Source: Luteibaculum oceani
GTDB taxonomy: Bacteria; Bacteroidota; Bacteroidia; Flavobacteriales_D; Luteibaculaceae
Direction: 5' to 3'
DNA length: 64,000 nt
Assembly (NCBI RefSeq): GCF_007995015.1
Contig: NZ_VORB01000004.1
Span: 238,937 to 302,936 of the forward strand
Position 1 is the first letter of the stretch. Every line of letters begins with the position of its first letter. Both the position numbers and the translations under genes were made by a program. Shown here in pieces: positions 17,878-27,707 of this stretch. The notes under the pieces are model-generated. The model was not told where the DNA came from. It worked only from the letters and a program-made list of their open reading frames with translations, and made no database searches.

Positions 17878-18729
17878 ATGAACCAGTTAGACATTAACCT
17901 TGAGGCGATGATTAAAACCTTCCTCGAGGAAGATTTAGGTAATGGAGACCACACCTCTTTAGCCTGTATTCCTGAAGGTGCAAAAGGAAAAGCCAAGGTT
18001 ATCTTAAAGGAGAAAGCAGTTGTTGCTGGACTCTTTTTAATTGAACCCATATTCAAATACTTAGACCCCGAAACCAAGGTAACCTTGTTACAAAATGAGG
18101 GAGACCTATGTAGCCCTTACACGGATTTAGCCATTGTGGAGGGTCGCACTCGAACACTTTTAAGCGGCGAGCGATTAATGCTAAACCTCATTCAAAGAAT
18201 GTCGGGTATTGCAACAAAAACCAACATGTTGCAAAAACTAATAAACCCATACGGAGCTAAACTTTTAGATACACGTAAAACTGTCCCTGGACTGAGATTA
18301 TTAGATAAAAAGGCCGTTGCAATTGGTGGTGGCACCAATCATAGAATTGGATTATACGATATGATTATGATAAAAGATAATCATGTTGATTACGCCGGTG
18401 GAATTGGCCCGGCTATTAACAACTGTCTTAATTATCTGGATGAAAATGCTCTAGATATTAAAATTGAAGTGGAAGCAAGAAATCTCGAGGAAGTCAAAGA
18501 GATTATGGAATTTCCGGAAGTTTTCCGGATTCTTCTCGACAATTTTACTCCAGAAAAAATGGAGGAAGCAGTTCGCTTTATTGCGGGTAAAAAAGAAACA
18601 GAAGCCTCGGGTGGAATTACCGAAGTTAACATTACCGAATACGCCCGAACTGGTGTGAACTATATATCGGTAGGTGCCCTCACCCACTCGGTTAAATGCA
18701 CAGATATCAGTTTTAAAAGTGTGCTATGA
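17878..18729 (+). CDS. nadC: Nicotinate-nucleotide pyrophosphorylase (carboxylating)
   Basis: Quinolinate phosphoribosyltransferase of de novo NAD synthesis: quinolinate plus PRPP gives nicotinate mononucleotide. The 283-residue protein begins with the family-typical EDLGNGDHTS, carries ERLMLNLIQRMSGIAT and DTRKTVPGLRLLDKKAV in the active site, and has IMIKDNH and ASGGITEVNI in the barrel. nadA and nadB are not in view. It overlaps the next gene by an ATGA. Confidence 0.95.
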   Translation: MNQLDINLEAMIKTFLEEDLGNGDHTSLACIPEGAKGKAKVILKEKAVVAGLFLIEPIFKYLDPETKVTLLQNEGDLCSPYTDLAIVEGRTRTLLSGERLMLNLIQRMSGIATKTNMLQKLINPYGAKLLDTRKTVPGLRLLDKKAVAIGGGTNHRIGLYDMIMIKDNHVDYAGGIGPAINNCLNYLDENALDIKIEVEARNLEEVKEIMEFPEVFRILLDNFTPEKMEEAVRFIAGKKETEASGGITEVNITEYARTGVNYISVGALTHSVKCTDISFKSVL

Positions 18730-19664
18730 TAAAAGAGCGATTTTTTAATAGCCGCTATGTCTTGGCAATTCAAAATTTCGCAAAGCAAATAAAGCTTCCC
18801 GGATTTGAGGGATTGTCCCTTTTTACGGTTATTGCTTTCCTGATAAAAGGACTAAAGGAGGGAAGGATAAATACCCGAGCAGCAGCAATTTCCTTTAAAG
18901 TTCTTTTAGCTATTGCCCCCACTTTTATCCTATTAATTTCGCTTATCCCATATATCCCAATTGATAATTTTCAGGCCAACCTAATAAACACAATAGAATC
19001 TATTCTTCCTCCTTCTACCTACGATATGGTGGACGAATTATTGGTTGACCTAATCCACAGAAAGCATAACACTTTTGTGTCGGTAACCTTTATTATTGGG
19101 TTGTATTATGCTTCCAACAGCATTAATGCGCTTTTGGAGGGTTTAAGTGGTGCTTATCATTTAACCAAGAAACAAAATCCGATAAAGCAGCGCCTGTTAA
19201 GTGTAGGCCTCATTGTGCTTCTTCCATTATTTCTGGGTGGTGCCTTGTTATTGCAAGCCAGTTCATCCTACGTACTAGATTGGCTTATCTCAAAACGGTT
19301 TTTATCCGATGGGTTAGAAACCTTTATCATACTGTTCGCGAAATGGTTTTTGGTAGTAATGCTTATAAATTCGGCAGTTTCTGCTCTTTACAATGTTGCT
19401 ACCCCTGCCAAAAGAAAATGGAGATTTTTTTCTCCAGGCTCGATTTTTGCCGCGTTACTAATGATATTAGCTTCCCAAGGATTTGCATTCTATGTAAACA
19501 ATTTTGGGCAGTTTAATAGGCTATACGGCTCCCTCGGAACGGTAGTTATTCTCTTGATTTGGATTCAACTTATTATTTTCTTGTTACTACTCGGTTTTGA
19601 CCTAAACACCAGTTTAAGTAGGGCTAGAAGACATATGAAAAACGTAGACTCAATAGTAAAATAA
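18726..19664 (+). CDS. YihY/BrkB-family inner membrane protein
   Basis: A 312-residue integral membrane protein with about six transmembrane helices, containing the family motif RAAAISFKVLLAIAPTFILL near residue 55 and YGSLGTVVILLIWIQLIIFL near the C-terminus. The family was once called ribonuclease BN by mistake, and its real function is not established. It overlaps nadC by 4 nt and is followed by the DUF2147 gene after 1 nt. Confidence 0.88.
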   Translation: MIKERFFNSRYVLAIQNFAKQIKLPGFEGLSLFTVIAFLIKGLKEGRINTRAAAISFKVLLAIAPTFILLISLIPYIPIDNFQANLINTIESILPPSTYDMVDELLVDLIHRKHNTFVSVTFIIGLYYASNSINALLEGLSGAYHLTKKQNPIKQRLLSVGLIVLLPLFLGGALLLQASSSYVLDWLISKRFLSDGLETFIILFAKWFLVVMLINSAVSALYNVATPAKRKWRFFSPGSIFAALLMILASQGFAFYVNNFGQFNRLYGSLGTVVILLIWIQLIIFLLLLGFDLNTSLSRARRHMKNVDSIVK

Positions 19665-19665
19665 A

Positions 19666-20100
19666 ATGGTACGCAATTTATTAAGCATATGCTTTGCCCT
19701 TATTTTTTCCTCAACCTTTGCTCAGGACATAACTGGAAAATGGAAAACCATAGACGATGAAACTGGTAAAGTTAAATCCATTGTCGAAATCTATTTACAA
19801 GACGGAAAGGCCCACGGAAAAATCCTTGAAATTTTCAGAGCTCCAGAGGAGGATCAAAATCCAAACTGTCGCAAATGCACCGATGACAGAAAGAACAAGC
19901 CTGTGATTGGTATGGAAATTATTCGTGGTCTGGAAAATGATGACGAAGAATGGGAAGATGGCACCATTTTAGACCCAGAGAACGGGAAGGTATACGACTG
20001 CAAATTGTGGGTAGACGAGGATGACCCGAACATTTTAAATGTCCGGGGTTACGTAGCCTTCTTTTTCAGAACCCAAACATGGGAAAGAGTTACCAACTAG
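19666..20100 (+). CDS. Exported DUF2147 family protein
   Basis: A 144-residue protein with a signal peptide (to about residue 19, FAQ) and a DUF2147 beta-barrel domain: it starts DITGKWKTIDDETGK, has a cysteine pair in NCRKCTDD, and ends with LNVRGYVAFFFRTQTWERV. The family is widespread in Bacteroidota and Proteobacteria and has no assigned activity. It is the last gene of the DUF4783-nadC-BrkB unit and overlaps the convergent peptidase gene by 11 bp. Confidence 0.85.
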   Translation: MVRNLLSICFALIFSSTFAQDITGKWKTIDDETGKVKSIVEIYLQDGKAHGKILEIFRAPEEDQNPNCRKCTDDRKNKPVIGMEIIRGLENDDEEWEDGTILDPENGKVYDCKLWVDEDDPNILNVRGYVAFFFRTQTWERVTN

Positions 20101-21439
20101 CTCTACCCGTATCTACCAGATAAATTAGCTGTGCCACAGCAGCTGAACCCGAAGCCAATTGATCTGGATCTACGTTTTCTAGAACATCACTGCGCGTGTG
20201 GTGATAATTAAAATATTTCTCGGGATCGGGCACCAGCCCCACCAAAACAACGGTGCTGTCTACCTCACGCAAGAATCCGATATCAACGCCTCCATATCCA
20301 GCATATACCTCTTTTATTCCACATGGAGCCAAATCTTGGACCAAGGATTGAAGTTTACTTAGTTGAACAGAATCTCCATCTATGGAAAACGCTTCGGCAG
20401 TAAATCCACCTCTATCCGACTCTACGGCCATTAAATGTTTCTCTTCTTTTTGAGCTGCTAATTCAGCGTATTTTTGGCCTCCTCTAGCTCCGTTTTCCTC
20501 ATTCATGAACAGCACCACTCGGAGGGTATGGTTAGGTTTATGACCTAACTTTTTCAATATCCTAACTGCATCTATACTATGTACAATTCCAGCTCCATCA
20601 TCGTGTGCGCCCTCGCCTAAATCCCAACTATCTAGATGACCTCCAACCGCAATAATTTCATTTGATTTCCCTTTAATTTCACCAATCACGTTATGAGATA
20701 AAGTATCTGGATACCACTTGCAATTAGCCTCAAGTTGCACCCATTGCTTTTCCGTTTTCAAGGCAGAAGAAAGGGCATTAGCATGCTCGGTTGCAATTGC
20801 TAAAGCCGGAATTTTAGGTATGGAATCTCTGTAGCGCATAACACCCGTATGCGGATTTAGGTCGGTAGCGGTAGTCATAGATCTAACCAAAACCGCAACA
20901 GCACCATATTGTGCAGCCTGCCAAGCTCCATCGGAACGTTGGTTTACCGCCAAACTATATGCTCTAAAGGTATTTTTTAACTTGGGATTCATCGGGCGGT
21001 TGAAAAACACAATTTTGCCTTCTACCCCATCTTTACCTAGATCCTTAAGTTGTTTGAAATCTTGAACCTCTATTACTTCTGCTTTTATTCCACTTACCGG
21101 GGTTCCCACAGATCCACCCAACGCAGTCACCTCTATTTCCTGATTTGCCGTTACCCAAAATCCCTTTTCTGGATTTCCACGCTCCCAATGCGGAACCATA
21201 ACATCTTGTAGGTAAAACGTATCGAACCCTAGTTCTTCGAACTTTTGCAAACCCCACTCAACTGCTTTTGCACCGTTTGCTGATCCTGAAAGTCGTGGAC
21301 CAATATCCTTAGTTAATTCCGTGAGGAGTTGGTAGGAATGATAATCTTTAGATTGGTTAATGATGGCTTCTGCAGTGATTTCCTGCTTAGTACACGCGGC
21401 AAGAAGGATTACCGAAAAAAAATAAATGTATTGTTTCAT
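20090..21439 (-). CDS. M28-family peptidase lipoprotein
   Basis: An exported zinc aminopeptidase of the M28 family, 449 residues. I choose the ATG at 21439 because it makes an ATGA overlap with the upstream gene and begins a lipoprotein signal (lipobox LLAAC). Zinc ligands appear in VGGHLDSWDLGEGAHDDGAG and in FMNEENGARGG, with further ones in AVESDRGG and the late HHTRSD. A PA-like insert precedes the catalytic domain. It probably degrades peptides at the cell surface or in the periplasm. It overlaps DUF2147 by 11 bp at its 3' end. Confidence 0.9.
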   Translation of the reverse strand: MKQYIYFFSVILLAACTKQEITAEAIINQSKDYHSYQLLTELTKDIGPRLSGSANGAKAVEWGLQKFEELGFDTFYLQDVMVPHWERGNPEKGFWVTANQEIEVTALGGSVGTPVSGIKAEVIEVQDFKQLKDLGKDGVEGKIVFFNRPMNPKLKNTFRAYSLAVNQRSDGAWQAAQYGAVAVLVRSMTTATDLNPHTGVMRYRDSIPKIPALAIATEHANALSSALKTEKQWVQLEANCKWYPDTLSHNVIGEIKGKSNEIIAVGGHLDSWDLGEGAHDDGAGIVHSIDAVRILKKLGHKPNHTLRVVLFMNEENGARGGQKYAELAAQKEEKHLMAVESDRGGFTAEAFSIDGDSVQLSKLQSLVQDLAPCGIKEVYAGYGGVDIGFLREVDSTVVLVGLVPDPEKYFNYHHTRSDVLENVDPDQLASGSAAVAQLIYLVDTGRASW

Positions 21440-22671
21440 CTTAAATCTTTTAAATCGAAACACTGGATATTTTTATCCTTAAAATGTTCCAAAAGCTTTA
21501 TGTAAAGAGTTTTCCATGGTCTTAGGCTATAATCGGAAAAATAATTGTTGTGCCATATAAGACCGACTACCCCATTTACCTTTTCAATTTGACTAATAAT
21601 CCCAAGCGTTACCTCCTCAGCCTCGGAGGGCGAATAATTTCCATATTTAGCATTGGCCAAGGTGGCGTCCATTATTTGGAAAGGGATTTCTATAATCTCG
21701 GTGGTTTCCTTCGCGGTATGATCGAATAAATAGAATGGCTTTGCGGTTCCCATCCTAAAACCACAGGCACTTGCCCAACCTAGACTACAATCTATTTTAA
21801 TTCCGGCCTCCCGAAGTGCTAGAACCATCCTGTTCAGTTGGAAATGAAGAAAATGAAAACGGTGGATTGTTGAGGGTGGGTTTAATTGTTTGAGCTGAGT
21901 TTTTAAATATTCAGGGGCTCGGAACGAGTTTAATGCTCCATGCAGACCAACCGTAAACTTCTTGCTATTTAATTCTCTTAAACAATATTGAATGTAGGGA
22001 TCGGATAATTTGTAGTCTGCATTCCTTACTCCTTTATAAAATTTATGCTCAGCCAAAAAAAAGAAAGTGGATTTAAACCCAAATTTCTGTTCAATTTTCA
22101 TCAAACTCTGGATCGTGTTCCATGCATCGTATCCCTGCAAATACTTTTTTACAAGTCGAAAAAGAGGTTTAAACATTTGCGATTTTATCAAGTGCTTAAA
22201 CTCTGTTGTAAATCCATGAATAGTGTCTATATCATGACTTAAAAAAACACTTGACTTTTGAAATTTATCTTCAAGATTTACACCGCTAATGACTAACCCT
22301 TGGAATACCGCCTGAAAAAGATAATCCACCACGGGGATTTCGTTTAAGCTATGCTTGGCTTGCCAACTTTTTTCATAAGGGAAACGACTGTACTCATCCC
22401 ATTCATCAACTTCAATTTCCTGAGCACCGGATAGTATATAAAAGATCCAGGATATTATTGGTTTGCGGCACAGCAGCTTACCTGATTCCTGTAAAAGGAA
22501 CTCCTCAGTTTTCGCTCCACTTTCTATCCACCCTTTGATAAAATCGAACTTCACGGTAGTTTCTGTGCAAGCTCCCTCTATGATGATTCCCTCAACATCC
22601 TCCCTCCTGCCATTGACAAGCCTATAGCGCAGCCAAAAATTTTTCCAGAAGAATTTTGTCTTAGTTTCCAT
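21436..22671 (-). CDS. Polysaccharide-deacetylase-like protein (copy 1)
   Basis: A 411-residue protein with an N-terminal domain of unknown role and a C-terminal NodB-like deacetylase fold. FLSHDIDTIHGF carries the metal-binding Asp pair, VGLHG the following His, and GLIWHNNYFSDY a late His. The ATG at 22671 is preferred to the TTG two codons upstream and lies 6 nt after the flippase stop. It is a paralogue of the protein at 30422-31750, sharing the order of these motifs. It may trim acetyl groups from a surface glycan. The product is cytoplasmic as predicted, having no signal peptide, which is odd for an exopolysaccharide deacetylase. Confidence 0.75.
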   Translation of the reverse strand: METKTKFFWKNFWLRYRLVNGRREDVEGIIIEGACTETTVKFDFIKGWIESGAKTEEFLLQESGKLLCRKPIISWIFYILSGAQEIEVDEWDEYSRFPYEKSWQAKHSLNEIPVVDYLFQAVFQGLVISGVNLEDKFQKSSVFLSHDIDTIHGFTTEFKHLIKSQMFKPLFRLVKKYLQGYDAWNTIQSLMKIEQKFGFKSTFFFLAEHKFYKGVRNADYKLSDPYIQYCLRELNSKKFTVGLHGALNSFRAPEYLKTQLKQLNPPSTIHRFHFLHFQLNRMVLALREAGIKIDCSLGWASACGFRMGTAKPFYLFDHTAKETTEIIEIPFQIMDATLANAKYGNYSPSEAEEVTLGIISQIEKVNGVVGLIWHNNYFSDYSLRPWKTLYIKLLEHFKDKNIQCFDLKDLR

Positions 22672-22677
22672 CCGCAA

Positions 22678-24150
22678 TTAGAATCTCCGAAGAATTGGAG
22701 CCAATAATTTTTCTATCAAGGTATTTATATCGGGTGAAATTTTGAAAAGGTAAACCGGCAGAATAAAACTTGCACCTAAAATAAAGGAACGCAAAGCTAA
22801 ATCTACGATAAGTTGATCCTGAACTGGCATTAATTGAGCTAAATAATAAGCGAATGCGGCAAAGGCAAATAAAAGTAGATACTTGTAGTTATAGGGTTGA
22901 AATTGGTATTTAATTAAGATTACTGCCGAGCGCATTAGATTAAACAAAATGGTACTGGACGCTGTCGCAATAGCCGCTCCGGTAATTCCGTAAAGTGGAA
23001 TTAACCAAAAGTTTAATGCTATAGCCAGTAGCACAAGAATAAACATGGTGTACGTGTTTATCTTATAGTAGGGGGATGCTGCCAAAACAAGTTGGTTAGC
23101 CCCCGTCATCATATTTACCAAATTGCCTATCCCCACGACCAATATCACGTACATGCCAGGACTGTAGGTATCTGGGATGATTCGATACACATTGTTAATG
23201 TTTCCCCAAATACCTAGAAAAAACAACAATCCGATAACCGTTTGCACTAAACATGCTTTGTAATAAACATCTTTAACAGCATTTAAATCGTTTTTGGCAA
23301 AGGACTCTGAAATGTGGGTTTGAGAAATACCCTGTACCGCTCTAGAAGCCATTAAAATAATAGTGGCGAAGTAGAAATTGCGGACATAAATCCCCACATC
23401 GGCGGTAGTCATTAGGGAATTAATCATAATGGAGTCTAGGTAAAGTAAGGCTGAAGACCCAAGACCTGTTAGCACGCCATAAACACAAGCCTGACGAAAT
23501 TTCCTTTTAAAAGCATGACTTAATTCTTTAAAGTAATTCCCTAGATATAAGTAACCTTTTTGTTTTACGAATAGGAAAAGGGCAATGGAAATAAAAACCA
23601 CTACCAAGACGTACAACATTACATAGAGCTGAAAATTAATCAGTCCGAGCATTACTGGAATAAAGCCAATGATAAACAAGAACCGCTGGAGAAACTCCTT
23701 AGCTAGTGTTGGAGTGGTAGTGTTAAAGTTAAATCGCATATAAGAACTGATAGCATTAAACGCTGTTAGCGCTAAAGCAACAATCCCTACATACCAGTAA
23801 TAACTATGAAATAGGTCGTTTTTAGAGCTTATCCAAAAGTCTTTAGTAAGGTAAAACCCAAGCGACATGACCACGGCAGCTCCACATCCTAATAACAAGG
23901 ATTGATATAGGTATCCATGGTGGTGTTTTTCAACACTTCTCATTTCTGGGAAATACCTTACACCGGCGAATGTAAACCCGAGATTTGAAAAAGAGGCTAT
24001 CACGGCTCCAAAGGAAAATACAAGAGCTAAAACTCCATTTTCATCCAGACTTAAATACCTGGTAAATAACAAATTAGAAGCCAACCCAAGCCCTGCCCCT
24101 AGGTAAATATATATTGCATTTTTTGTGGACTGTCTTCTTATTTGGGCCAT
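22678..24150 (-). CDS. Oligosaccharide flippase / polysaccharide biosynthesis membrane protein
   Basis: A Wzx-like MOP-superfamily flippase with about 12-14 transmembrane helices, expected to move lipid-linked glycan repeat units across the inner membrane. I start it at the ATG at 24150 (MAQIRRQSTKNAIYIYLG), giving 490 residues; starting 20 codons earlier would run into the divergent gene's start codon. It is the first gene of a unit with the deacetylase-like and peptidase genes downstream (6-nt gap, then ATGA). Confidence 0.88.
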   Translation of the reverse strand: MAQIRRQSTKNAIYIYLGAGLGLASNLLFTRYLSLDENGVLALVFSFGAVIASFSNLGFTFAGVRYFPEMRSVEKHHHGYLYQSLLLGCGAAVVMSLGFYLTKDFWISSKNDLFHSYYWYVGIVALALTAFNAISSYMRFNFNTTTPTLAKEFLQRFLFIIGFIPVMLGLINFQLYVMLYVLVVVFISIALFLFVKQKGYLYLGNYFKELSHAFKRKFRQACVYGVLTGLGSSALLYLDSIMINSLMTTADVGIYVRNFYFATIILMASRAVQGISQTHISESFAKNDLNAVKDVYYKACLVQTVIGLLFFLGIWGNINNVYRIIPDTYSPGMYVILVVGIGNLVNMMTGANQLVLAASPYYKINTYTMFILVLLAIALNFWLIPLYGITGAAIATASSTILFNLMRSAVILIKYQFQPYNYKYLLLFAFAAFAYYLAQLMPVQDQLIVDLALRSFILGASFILPVYLFKISPDINTLIEKLLAPILRRF

Positions 24151-24209
24151 GGAAATGGTTGTAGTAGGCTTTTTTATAAATTCGGCCTCCAATTTCAAGG
24201 CCAAGAACA

Positions 24210-25181
24210 ATGGTAGAAAGTTTTTACAATTCTAAATCTTTTTTTGATGTCCTTTCAAAAACTTATTCTGCCAAAATTATCATACTTGACGACAAGGCTG
24301 AAAACCTATATGGGTTAAAAAAAGGAAAAAAAATAATTGACTACCCATTTGGTTTTTTCCCCCAGCATAAAGATTACTACCATGGCACAGATATAGAGGC
24401 TAAATCTAAGCAGTTAGTAGATTTCTGCATTGACAACAAGGTTAAAAGCTTGGAAATTAAGACCAGTAAACCTATTGAGGAAACGACTTGTAAATCATTG
24501 AACTTAATTGAAACCCAAGGAAGCTTAACCGCAATATTAAAATTGGGAAATTATGATGATATAAGATCCAGTTTTAGTAAGAGTCTACGACAAAACATAC
24601 GAACTACCGAAAGGAGAGCGAAAGAGAGTGATGTTGCGTACTCAGTAGAAAAGAAAGCAGGAAAATCGCTATACGAATGGTATAATTTAATGTTACGCCT
24701 ATATAGAGATAAACATCTCATGATTCCACAACCGCTTTCCCTATTCAAAAATTTAATAAATCAAGAAAATAAGGAGTGGGGTACAATGCTATTAACGGCA
24801 AAAATAGATGAACGCATTATTGGAGGTATCTTTCTTATTTATGATTCACAACATTGGGAATATGGTTGGGCGGCAACAGATCAAAACTTTAAAAAACTGG
24901 GAATAAATACTTTATTGGTAAACGAAGCAATTAAAATGGCTTGCACTGAAAATGCTAATTCATTTGGGTTCGGTCTCACTCCTCAATCCGACAAAAAATT
25001 AGCCAAGTTTAAGTCTAGATGGGGTTGTGAAATGAGCCCCACCTACATCTACAACTGGAAAAAGTCACCAAAACCCATGGATTTGAATAAGAACTATTTA
25101 TTTATACGAAAATTTATCCCTCTAATACCAATTCCAGTGCTACGTGTAATTTCAGAAAAGCTAGTACCTAAATTGTTATGA
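24210..25181 (+). CDS. FemAB/GNAT-fold acyltransferase-like protein
   Basis: A 323-residue protein with two GNAT-like halves, resembling the FemAB and BioF2-like acetyltransferases. The second half has the conserved pattern RQNIRTTERRAKE, then YEWYNLMLRLYRDKH, and a beta-strand core with GGIFLIYDSQHWEYGWAAT. Such proteins add amino acids or acyl groups to cell-wall or glycan precursors; the substrate here is unknown. It is divergent from the flippase gene (59-bp spacer) and begins a three-gene plus-strand unit, overlapping the sulfotransferase gene by an ATGA. Confidence 0.72.
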   Translation: MVESFYNSKSFFDVLSKTYSAKIIILDDKAENLYGLKKGKKIIDYPFGFFPQHKDYYHGTDIEAKSKQLVDFCIDNKVKSLEIKTSKPIEETTCKSLNLIETQGSLTAILKLGNYDDIRSSFSKSLRQNIRTTERRAKESDVAYSVEKKAGKSLYEWYNLMLRLYRDKHLMIPQPLSLFKNLINQENKEWGTMLLTAKIDERIIGGIFLIYDSQHWEYGWAATDQNFKKLGINTLLVNEAIKMACTENANSFGFGLTPQSDKKLAKFKSRWGCEMSPTYIYNWKKSPKPMDLNKNYLFIRKFIPLIPIPVLRVISEKLVPKLL

Positions 25182-26161
25182 CACTCCGGTTATTGGTAAC
25201 AAAAAAGGGAGCTAGGTACACTTTGCTCTACAACTTACTCCAAAAATTTCTCAGCCCGTTGGATTTGATACTAAGTTTAATCCTTGGCATATTTAATAGG
25301 AAGCCGGAGCCATGCATTGAGGATAATTCCCAAAGCCCTGTTGTATTTATTATTGGCTTACCTCGATCCGGCACAACAATTCTTTACCAGAAAATCAGCG
25401 AATATTACAATGTTATTTACACAAGTAATTTCTGGTCTTTATTCCCCTTTTCAGGTAAATATTTTAAACGATTGATAACCCTAACTCCCCCAAAAAATGA
25501 CGTAAAATCATTTTATGGCAACTCTCGTCATTTAAATGGAGTGCAGGAAGGGGGAGCCATCCTGAAACGATGGTTTGGAAATTCTCACTTCTTGGCTAAC
25601 ATTTCAGATCAAAAAATGGTAAGCTTTCGGAAGGAAATTGAATGGTTACACAATAATTTTAAGTTACCGGTATTAATAAAAAACACACGCAATTGCTTAA
25701 AAATTAAATTGCTGTATAAAATTTTCCCACAAGCAAAATTTATCATTGTGGATAGAGATAAACTTGATATTGCTTATTCGCTATACCGGGGAAGACTTGA
25801 CTTTGGAGGAATTGATAAAAACTTCACCACTTCCCCACCTGAATTGGCGCAATACCAAAATCGTGATCCATATTTTCAAATTGCCGCTCAAGTGTTTTAC
25901 CTCAAAAAACATATGGAACAGCAACTAAAACAAATTCCTGAAAAAAACTTTATCAGAGTACACTACTCTCAACTTAAAGAGAATCCTCATGAGACTTTAA
26001 GAAATATCAATACATTTTTTGATTTTGAATTGAGAGACAATAAAGGAAAAAAGTTTTCAAGTGCCCCACTGCAAGCAAAGAAGCGAAAGCAAAAGCCAGA
26101 TATAATTTATAAGTTTCAAACCGCCTTTCAAGAACTTTATGATACACAAGGAGAGGATTGA
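25178..26161 (+). CDS. Sulfotransferase family protein
   Basis: A 327-residue PAPS-dependent sulfotransferase-fold protein. FIIGLPRSGTTIL near residues 57-68 is the 5'-phosphosulfate-binding loop and VDRDKLDIAYSLYRGR matches the 3'-phosphate-binding segment. The late RVHYSQLKENPHETLRNI stretch is also typical. A hydrophobic N-terminal stretch may give membrane association. In this setting it could sulfate a surface glycan or lipid. No PAPS-synthesis genes are in the window. Coding overlaps join it to both neighbours. Confidence 0.82.
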   Translation: MTLRLLVTKKGARYTLLYNLLQKFLSPLDLILSLILGIFNRKPEPCIEDNSQSPVVFIIGLPRSGTTILYQKISEYYNVIYTSNFWSLFPFSGKYFKRLITLTPPKNDVKSFYGNSRHLNGVQEGGAILKRWFGNSHFLANISDQKMVSFRKEIEWLHNNFKLPVLIKNTRNCLKIKLLYKIFPQAKFIIVDRDKLDIAYSLYRGRLDFGGIDKNFTTSPPELAQYQNRDPYFQIAAQVFYLKKHMEQQLKQIPEKNFIRVHYSQLKENPHETLRNINTFFDFELRDNKGKKFSSAPLQAKKRKQKPDIIYKFQTAFQELYDTQGED

Positions 26162-27707
26162 TTTAAAGTTAATTTTTAAGGTATCCACTTACCCAATTTT
26201 ATTATTTCCTTCAGGTATTTGGGCCTTAATTAAAACACTGTACAACATTAGTTCCACTCCCTGCGGTCAGCTAATTAAGATTCTTCAACTTCCTGCCCAT
26301 AATGGGATTAACTACTTGTTTTATAGAACTAGATATTTAAACATACGGCGCTACGGTCTTACGGGGACCTCAAAATACTTAGGTGGAGGAAACGTCGGTC
26401 AGGCGAGGAATTTTCACTACCCTAAACTTGGCTTTCCAGCTTATAACAAATGGGGATGGTTGTTTGTTGCCATTACCCTATTCATCTGGCTAATTAGCCA
26501 TTTTACTTGGTATGATTACAGCTCCCTCTCTTATATTCTTCTTTGTCTTTTCTTAACTACTATAGGCACCTATTTTTACTCCTCGATATTTAAATTGATG
26601 AATTACAATGCTGGAGGCTGGTGTTTTGTTCCACTTTTTATATACTCTCTGCACTCAGATCAAATTTACCTTTCGGTTGCGCTACTAATTTTAATTATTC
26701 TTGGAAGCACCACTGTTGGCTTTCTTTTTAGCTTAATATCTGGGATTTTATTCCTCTTAACTTTTAAAATAAGTTTTCTCATCATTGGTATATCTGGCGC
26801 CATATTGCTTTCCTTTCATTTAATTCCGCTTTTCATTGACAATGGTATCCAAAGTGCAAAATCACTTATTCAGGGTCTTGGCATAACAGATAAAGTAAAG
26901 TACAAAAGAAAGTCTACCAAGAAATTTGGTTTAAAGGAAATATATGAAACAATAATTTTTGGTCAATTTATGAGTTGCTCCTTTGTTGCGATGCAAGAGT
27001 GGAATTTCTTTCTAACACTTGGATGCATCCATCTTGGATTATATATCATCAACAGTAAATTCTTGCGTTTTGCAGACGACCAAACCTTTTTTATGCTTGG
27101 TTTAAGTGTTAGTTTACCTCTAATAATTACGCTTCCTTTTAGCCCATTAACTGTTTTTTCCTTTTGGATTTTTGTAGCACCAACCCCCAGAATCATTGGT
27201 TTTTACGCCGATAAAGGTCACCCTGGTCTTCTTCCGAGTGTAGAACCTTTTCTTATTGCCCTGTTTTTAAAGTCGGTGGAAGATTTTATTAAACCAATCC
27301 CCGAAAATCAAAAGGTTTTAATTGCATTTAGAAACCCAAATAATCGGTTCGAAAATATTTATGATGGGTACAGAATCTTCGTAGAACCTATTTCTTATGA
27401 ATGTAACAGAAAGAAAGTCCACATGATTCCTGATTGGTGGTTCATTAATGATCTGAATTATGAAGGGGCTCCAGAATATTGGGGAACATCACCAGAACAA
27501 ATTGAAGATAACATGAAGGAGTTGGGGTGCCAATTCATTATTATTTTTGAAACCTCAAAAACTAAATTAGATGTAGACCGCTGCCTCGATTTTAGTGGTT
27601 TGAATCTAATCAACTCTCTCGATTTGCGGAGTGGGAATTATAAAATTCCTGATCACAAAAATTACCAATTGGATTTATTCAAATGGCATTTATTCCGAAG
27701 GGTCTAA
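26139..27707 (+). CDS. Multispan membrane protein of unknown function
   Basis: I do not recognise this 522-residue protein. It has roughly eight or nine hydrophobic helices between residues 100 and 360, then a soluble C-terminal part of about 140 residues with VLIAFRNPNNRFENIYDGYR and a Trp-rich stretch (MIPDWWFINDLNY). The overall plan recalls polymerase- or mannosyltransferase-like membrane proteins of glycan clusters, but no catalytic motif is evident. The ATG at 26139 lies 23 nt inside the sulfotransferase gene; AAGGAG at 26148-26153 could instead serve a rare ATT start at 26157. Its 3' end overlaps the convergent aminotransferase gene by 18 bp. Confidence 0.6.
   Translation: MIHKERIDLKLIFKVSTYPILLFPSGIWALIKTLYNISSTPCGQLIKILQLPAHNGINYLFYRTRYLNIRRYGLTGTSKYLGGGNVGQARNFHYPKLGFPAYNKWGWLFVAITLFIWLISHFTWYDYSSLSYILLCLFLTTIGTYFYSSIFKLMNYNAGGWCFVPLFIYSLHSDQIYLSVALLILIILGSTTVGFLFSLISGILFLLTFKISFLIIGISGAILLSFHLIPLFIDNGIQSAKSLIQGLGITDKVKYKRKSTKKFGLKEIYETIIFGQFMSCSFVAMQEWNFFLTLGCIHLGLYIINSKFLRFADDQTFFMLGLSVSLPLIITLPFSPLTVFSFWIFVAPTPRIIGFYADKGHPGLLPSVEPFLIALFLKSVEDFIKPIPENQKVLIAFRNPNNRFENIYDGYRIFVEPISYECNRKKVHMIPDWWFINDLNYEGAPEYWGTSPEQIEDNMKELGCQFIIIFETSKTKLDVDRCLDFSGLNLINSLDLRSGNYKIPDHKNYQLDLFKWHLFRRV

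Noticed and set aside
21440..21463. Longer start for the M28 peptidase at 21463
   Set aside because: It would put eight charged residues ahead of the lipoprotein signal; the ATG at 21439 overlaps the previous stop in the usual ATGA way.
24150..24210. Longer start for the flippase gene at 24210
   Set aside because: It would share the start codon region of the divergent FemAB-like gene, and the added residues are not membrane-protein-like; the ATG at 24150 is better.
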